Below the pieces are notes generated by a model. The model saw only the letters and a program-made list of their open reading frames with translations. It was not told the DNA's origin and ran no database searches. 64,000 bases of DNA. It comes from Bemisia tabaci (lineage: Eukaryota > Arthropoda > Insecta > Hemiptera > Aleyrodidae). Made by a program: the position numbers and the translations under genes. Below are positions 57,701-64,000 of this stretch, one piece after another; positions within the stretch are counted from its first letter, which is position 1, and each line of letters begins with the position of its first letter. Where the stretch lies: the NCBI RefSeq assembly GCF_918797505.1, contig NC_092800.1, positions 21,757,313 through 21,821,312 on the forward strand, read 5' to 3'.

Positions 57701-60700
57701 TATTCCTAAGCTTTTAACGAAGCTTTCCGATAAAAAATGTTTGAATTCAAGCATTTTTGTATTATTATAAAAAAACATTTCTCTCAATTAGTTGGTGTTA
57801 ACTCAACCCAGTATCAATCTGTCCTCTTATACATGGTGTCTCAAATCAAAGTATATAAACCGAATGGATCACTTCTTTAGACTAAAATAAGACTTCATTT
57901 TTTCGTTTGAGGTGTTTCAAGGGGGATACATTTTTAGGAGGAGCCCCTCTAAAGCCTCACATGCTTTTAGTCCTAACTTTTTTTGCCCTTAAGGAATGAA
58001 TGTAGTGCATAAAAATACTCCCTACCCTCAAAGCTCATGTAGTTTCGTTGATAACTGGCTAAAATTTAAATATCAATTTTTATGGACGTACTTATAGGGG
58101 GATGTCCCCTTAAAATGGTTGCAACTAAAGAACATCATATAGATAACGAAATAGTCCTATTTGGGTCTGAAGGGTCAATCCTTAAAGTTCCCATCTTTCG
58201 ATTTGTGACAACTTGTATAACTCTCTAAAAACTCCGAATGGATAACTTGCACCCGTTCAATTTTTATTGTCAGACCCTAAAAGAAAATACCCAAACGAAA
58301 ACCTATGAATTGAACCTGTCTGTGCACCAAAGGCTTGGGGTCTAAAAGTGCCTAAAATAATACACAATTTTTCAGGTCCTCAAATTCTTGATTTGTAACT
58401 AGATTAAGAACTAGCCTGAACTTGATCTGATTATCAATAACTATGATTATTTATGTAAACTCTTTTTCGTAATCATCTGCTCATTTTTCTTATTCTTAAT
58501 AAAAACCAACGAAATTGATTGCAATAATGAATATAAAAAAAGACAAAAGCATGTATCAGTTTGCATCTTGTTCAAATTTTAATGCTTTGTCGAAATTGTA
58601 CATTTTCCACGTCGCCAGACTCATTCAAAAACATGAGGAGGATTTTCCTCCAATGTGTGGCGTTCTCTGATGTAACCAAAAATTTGTAACTTAGTCACCA
58701 GTTCTACTAATTTATTAACCGCATATTCTACTCGAAGCTTGTCTAACTTATACTAATCAAAATAACATAAGTTTGTACAGATTTTTAAAAATTTTATTGT
58801 TGCATATTACGGAGTTTGCTTTTTTGTGTGAGACACTGTACAATATTTTTTACAACATGCGTGCATGTGTGTTTTTTGTTTTTCATTTTTATTCAGTCAC
58901 CGTTCTGCGCAGATTTAATAGTGAAGTTCATTAACTTAAAGTTTTATCTGGCCATCTTGGTGATGCTGATTTTATTTTTTGCTTGTTACTATGTGCCGGT
59001 TGTCAGTCCATCGGTTGTGTACAGTTATTTTGTACAGATCTTAGTTTTAAGACTTGAAATTTTATCCTATTTCTTTATCAGTTGCTCATTTCAACTCTCC
59101 TTCACTTACTTCCTCCAGTTCAAATATTAATTTAAATATCATATCAGCGTATTTGATTCTATTGTCTAAGTTGTCATAGTTATGAAGTTCCCTCTCTGAG
59201 GCAAGGCAATGAATATGGCTACTTAAATTGCTTAAATCCTCTTCTCCTCCTGGTCTACTTCAAGTGTCAGTTAATTTTGTTTTAGTCTTTTTTATGGAAT
59301 TGTTAAAGTATAGCTCGCAAAATTGCAGGAAAAGAAAAATCAAGTGAACGATTTTGATGTTTCTAATTCTGTTTACCAAGGAGAATTGAGTGGCAAAGAT
59401 TTTACCCTCTTCCTCATACACGTCTAGCACTATTAAAAAAAAAGTTGAATGATTTTTTCTCACAAAAATCTAATTTAAAAAAAATGACCATCTAAGGTAT
59501 GGCCTCAGTCTCATAAATTTTGTATTTTTTTTAATCTGTCTCATCGTTGTACTGAATGTTGTTAAGTCAAGCTTTTTAAGGGATTTTTTCTGGAAAGTGA
59601 TTTTTGATGTTGGAATTTTTGTATGAATATTTTTGACTCCGTGAAGGTTTGCCTTAAATTCAGTTTTTGCCGTTTCTCCTTTTCTTGACCCTTCGATGTC
59701 CCAAATATTTAGCAGCCCTGCTAAAACTTGTACAGTAGTTGCATAATATTCAGACCTTGTATAGTGCCCAATATGTGAAACTCATATTTTTGTATTCATT
59801 ATTTTTTATCCGTAGACTCATTAATGGGTGTTTGCCCGGTAACTTTTTGGCTCTCAAAATTATGCCTTACCCCCTCCCCTCCTCAGCCCTTGTGTGCAAA
59901 GTCTCTCTTTTTTTAAAGTCTAGGCGATACTCGGAAAGTAGACATACTTTATCCGCTAATTATCTGTAGACTGAATTTTTTTTCTCATTCAATGATAGCC
60001 TGGTTTGTTTACATGGTTAATTTTACCAGCTCAGTAAAACAACATGGCAGAACTGATTAGATAATTCTAACTAGATTCAATTCATAACAGTGTAGTAATT
60101 AATGTCAAATTTTTAAAGTTTTCATTTTCCCCTCGGTCTAGTTTGTTTATCTGGCCATTAATATTTTAAAAAATGTGAGGCATTTTGAATGAGGTCTTAA
60201 CGTTTTTTTTAAAGACGTATTTCTGCTTATGCTCTCTCGACTGAAGCTTTCTCCGTGAAGATTTCCTCTCCCTTTTTTTCCAAGGTATTCAGTTTTTATT
60301 AGCTTTATTTCAAGGGTCTTTACATTCACTTTTTTATGAGTTGTTTGTATTCAAACTCAATACAACTTCACACAATAATTTATAAGCAAGGCTGTGCGTT
60401 TTTAGCCTAACATCCTTTTGAATTTAATGTTTTTTTAGTGTGGGGTGATTTTGTCTAAATTTCGAACCAGCACTGATCAATGTTAAATGAGGCCATTTTT
60501 ATGCTCCAATTGTTTGCGCTTCCCTCTTCTTTATCTCACTTTTCGCATTTTTATGAACTTAAAAAACTGAGCCGACATTGACGCTTTTTTTTCGCAAAAA
60601 AGAAAAAACCCCTCCATCACAGCATTTTAGTTTCATGTCTAAGCTGAATTTTTCTTGCAAATTCAGCATTTACACACATCCAACTTTTTTTCTCCAAGCT

Positions 60701-61611
60701 ACAATAATTTCTAACAAGTCTGTCTGTCAACAGTAACTATAAATGTAACCTTCATGAATTTATCGGAAGAAGCATGTAGCACTTTTACCTCTTTTCCTGA
60801 TTAAAATATCTAAAATCGAATTATATTGTAGATGATCCGGTATTACATATATACTATTACTTCTTACTTCTCTTTTTCCTGTTTAACATCCAAAACAGGT
60901 GTAATTTTTTCGATAACTTAAATATTGATGTTTCTGTTTTTAATTTTTCAACTCCAGACTTTAACTAAAGTAATTGTTAATATTATAGCTCATTTAGCTC
61001 TTTTTCCCATAGGTTGTTGTACTGAAAATCATCAGTAGAATAAAGTGAATTGGTTTGTGTGACTTAAAATATCAAAGTTTCATTTTCCTAAAGTGATTCA
61101 ATCCATTTTTCCTTTGCTTTGACCTTTTCAACAAACGCGCAACTGAATTTTTAATATTGTAAAGAAAAACTTCTCCTATCCTTCACTTACGAGATTTTTT
61201 TTGTTTTGTTTGTTTTTGATCTTCTAATGCTCTACTGTAATGTAGACACTTTAGTCAGTCTATGGATTTCTTCCGCTAGTCTACCACTGTAACAGTATAG
61301 TTAACCAGTACTAATAAAACTATTAAAATGAGAATGAACTACATAGTTGTATGTTCTTACTAGTATTAATTATGTATTTCTTATTTTATCATTTAAACTC
61401 TGTTCGTCTTTTGTTAATGTTATTTTTAATATAAAATTGCACAACTACCTAAGATTTTTTTATTTCAACCACTCAATTTTTTCTTTATCCTCCTCGTTAA
61501 AGTGTACTTTATTTCATAATACAGATGCCATGTCTAAAGAAATTTCCAAAGTTAATTCAAGTTGCATCTTCTGATTTTGCATTCTGTATTGCAACAGTAA
61601 TTACCACGTGT

Positions 61612-61881
61612 TATATCGATGGCTAAAGTACAAAACCAACTATCTTCATTTGTGACGTTGCAGATTTCCTATCATACGTACTTTACTTTTACTGCTGAAA
61701 ACTAGTCAACGTAATTTTTAGAAAACTTTCTTGATTATTCCTCATTGTTAGAAGAATGCTCTGTAAAAATTTCAAGCTATATGGTTGGGTTTTTTCTTCT
61801 CGAAAAATAAAATATGTGTGTACATTTTGATGAAACATTGCAGTTAAGATACATCATTTCACTTTTTTGGCCATCGATACT
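61612..61881. mobile_element. ATATCGAYGG-family MITE, diverged copy
   Basis: The left end ATATCGATGGCTAAAGTAC and the right end GGCCATCGATA are inverted. The interior block GACGTTGCAGATTTCCTATC matches the same place in 42362-42622. Confidence 0.6.
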
Positions 61882-62164
61882 GTCATTCTTTAATGAATTT
61901 GATAGCCTAGTTAACCAGAATCAATCGAACTGCATTTTATATTGCTTAACCTTCTCTCAAGTGTAATTTTATTAACCAAGAATCTGTAACACTCTGCTTT
62001 TGAATTTGATGAGGGGCATTTTCATGATCCTCAGAAAATGTCCAGTAAGTTTCCAGATTTTAGTCACGTCACTTTTAGTTACTTATTCAAAAACCAGACA
62101 GAGCAAAAACAACCAATGTGGAATACAGATATGCCATTTCTAGTTTAAGCTCTCTTGCTCATAG

Positions 62165-62314
62165 GAAAATGAAAAGAATCAGTTGGTGTTGCCACTAGCT
62201 GAAGCCGTAACTGATCAGTCTCTGCTGCTCATACCTACTCTTTGTAGAGAGTGTGTCTCCCAGCTCTCTGCTAGTTTTTATACATGTTTCCAGTCTTTCC
62301 TTCTAATCAAGTAG
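62165..62314 (+). CDS. Possible exon with ZAD-like zinc finger half
   Basis: A strong acceptor (ctctcttgctcatag) opens a 49-codon frame: ENEKNQLVLPLAEAV, then IPTLCRECVSQLSASF and YTCFQSF, ending in TAG after AATCAAG. LC-x2-C-x3-L-x2-S resembles the second half of the zinc finger-associated domain (ZAD) of arthropod transcription factors. The first cysteine pair is not seen; no partner exon was found. It may be a real exon of a gene beyond the window, a decayed one, or chance. Confidence 0.3.
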   Translation, partial: ENEKNQLVLPLAEAVTDQSLLLIPTLCRECVSQLSASFYTCFQSFLLIK

Positions 62315-63136
62315 TACAGGTTACACTCAATGCTATTTCATCTGTTAAAATCATTGCCACTACATCGGAGTGTTACGTATGTTGCATGACTGCTAATTGA
62401 AGGGGCTCCGCCTGATGAAACTAATTGTAATCAAATTGAAACAAATTGCGAGTTTTCTTTGCACTGCAAGTAGTGCAAGTCACCCATCGTTTGCCTGGGC
62501 GTTCAAAATTGGCAATTATAGATATTGTAATGTACAAATATAACAGTTTCATGGTAAAATATTTGCAACTTGAATAAACTTCATCAAACCAATAGATAAT
62601 GCGCATAATTGACAATGTCGAAGTCCGCCTTCAATTCTGCAGTATAGGCAATAAACCTACCGGGAAGTTCGAATATATAGTTGCCCAATTGGGTCGCATT
62701 CAGGAAAAAGGAACCTGCGCGATCACAGTGATTTCAAAATCGCGCAACTTCTCACTTTCTTTTAAAAATACTTAATATGTGTGCGGTATTCACAATTAGG
62801 TTCCTCAGAATTTAACAATTTGTCGGTGGGAAGTGAAAGCTATCTACTATTCTGAGAGATTTTTTAGATAATTATGAAGAAGCAACATTTTTACAACACT
62901 AGCTGTAATCGCGCTGGTTCCTTTTTGTTAAATGTGATCCAATTGTGTGGATCCACGGGCGGTGAATGAGGATACGGCTTGTTATAGTAAATCCTCGAAA
63001 ACTGAAATTTCCAGATATTTTAGATTAAATTGCGTGCAAAATTGTCTGAAATTTTTTGGGAAAAATATTCGCAATTTTCCTAATAAATTCGGTTTTTATC
63101 GAAGGAAACTTGGCAACGTTTGAAGGCTCATACGGC

Positions 63137-63978
63137 CAGGGCCGGATTTACCCACTTTCCGCCCATGGGCCGCCTGTATTTTGCCGCCCCCTTCTCATTC
63201 GTTTTGAAACATCAATAAAAACCATCAAGTGAACATGCCGGAGGGGGAGGGGTGCATAAGACGCGTTTACCTACCTACTCATGTTGGATACATTTTTTGC
63301 GAAAGCCCTGTCAACACTACTAGTAAAATTTCACGAAAATTTGGACGAAAGTTAAATTCCGTAAACCTGTCTCTGTGTAGACAAGGTCCTTCATTTATAA
63401 GAAATGAACCAAAAAATTACGAAAGAACAAACATAAATGTGATTAAATAATTTTAACTTATTCCTCCGCCGCTGCGCCTGCGCCGCGCTATAGCACTGTG
63501 TTTGGCGCAATGCGTGAAGTATTCCTGCAGTCTTGTAGGCGCTATGCGTTTCGCACGCCAACCGCTCCTGACCGCGCTGTGTTTGACGCAATGCGTGAAG
63601 TATTCATGCAGTCTTGTAGGCGCTAATATGTGTTACATGCCGACCGTCGCTCCGCGCCGCGCCGAGGACTTTTCCTTTTCTTTTCAAGTCATCGTCATCA
63701 TTCCTCTCTGCGCTGAGCTCCAGGCCAAATTGCGTGTTAAGTTCCTCTCTTAACTCGACTAATTAAAGATGCTGTCTCTTGTATCACCGAAAAGCGAAAA
63801 AATTCGAAATTACTACTCTCAAGAAAGAGAGACTTTGTCCTCTTTTCTCATTGATAATTTTTTTTTCTGAATCCGATTTTTTTTATACCTACATCCAAAA
63901 AAATTGCAAAATTTGCCGCCCCCTAAATTTGCCGCCATGGGCTGCGACCCAAGTGGCCACCCCCTTAATCCGGCCCTG
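63137..63978. mobile_element. hAT-type non-autonomous element, 842 bp
   Basis: The ends CAGGGCCGGATTTA and CAGGGCCGGATTAA (reversed) are flanked by a perfect 8-bp duplication, CATACGGC, at 63129-63136 and 63979-63986. These are hallmarks of hAT transposons. GCCGCCCCC/TTGCCGCC words sit near both ends. No transposase ORF. The middle holds a tandem duplication. Confidence 0.93.
63488..63650. repeat. Tandem duplication inside the hAT element
   Basis: Two units of about 83 bp: GCACTGTGTTTGGCGCAATG at about 63493 and GCGCTGTGTTTGACGCAATG at about 63576, each followed by CGTGAAGTATTC-TGCAGTC and TTGTAGGCGCTA. The units are CG-rich and close to identical in their first halves. Confidence 0.8.
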
Positions 63979-64000
63979 CATACGGCGTTCTTTCTTAGCA

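Larger units (their letters stand above)
53767..62150 (+). other. Long T-rich region, possible 3' UTR of the Arf-GEF
   Basis: No coding exon is supported. Most of the stretch is T-rich on the + strand with many stop codons. AATAAA-type signals occur at about 58496 and 61313. It contains a hAT MITE at 54633, a C20 run at about 57363, a repeat-like segment at 57830-58380 and a MITE remnant at 61612. Long 3' UTRs are common in neuronal genes, but where this transcript ends cannot be read here. Confidence 0.4.

Noticed and set aside
58816..59130. 104-codon hydrophobic ORF on the + strand
   Set aside because: It is made of Phe, Leu, Ile and Val codons as expected of any T-rich DNA; it has no acceptor, start context or family likeness.
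63391..63753. Repeated peptide MAQCVKYSCSLVGA-like ORFs
   Set aside because: Translation of the tandem repeat in a non-autonomous hAT element; not a gene.

Overview
This is a window of animal nuclear DNA, most likely from an insect or other arthropod. It is AT-rich, its genes are split by introns of about 0.3 to 3 kb with GT-AG borders, and the introns and intergenic stretches are full of short inverted-repeat transposons and a tRNA-derived SINE family. A sap-sucking (hemipteran) host is possible, but nothing here proves a species.

Layout. (1) 463-10518, + strand: the 3' part of a multi-C2H2 zinc finger gene whose central fingers resemble vertebrate ZNF236; it ends in a repeated, basic, low-complexity tail and a 3' UTR running to about 12.8 kb. 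(2) 15160-20745, - strand: geminin, the inhibitor of the replication licensing factor Cdt1, with four coding introns and an inferred 5' UTR intron; it is convergent with the zinc finger gene. (3) 21.1-25.2 kb: no gene seen, but a 100-bp GC-rich array of four perfect three-base-loop hairpins and a ~170-bp tandem repeat. (4) 25237-25836, - strand: a single-exon MYND zinc finger gene whose C-terminal domain resembles fungal proteins. (5) 27221-29552: an inverted duplication with one open exon-like copy and one decayed copy. (6) 30423-38836, + strand: NOP53 (GLTSCR2), a ribosome biogenesis factor, complete in seven coding exons, with an LFQVD motif of the type that binds the Mtr4 arch domain. (7) 40248-53766, + strand: an IQSEC/schizo-type Arf guanine nucleotide exchange factor, complete in thirteen coding exons, with coiled coil, IQ motif, Sec7 domain, PH domain and a C-terminal PDZ ligand. 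(8) 53767-63136: a T-rich stretch that may be mostly 3' UTR of the Arf-GEF, with one possible ZAD-like exon near 62.2 kb. (9) 63137-63978: an 842-bp hAT-type element with a perfect 8-bp target duplication.

The genes are unrelated housekeeping or neuronal genes placed side by side, not a functional cluster. All exon joins given here were checked by reading frame and splice consensus by eye; no transcript or database was used. The strongest leads are the GC-rich hairpin array, the possibly transferred MYND gene, the inverted duplication, and several transposon families with defined ends.
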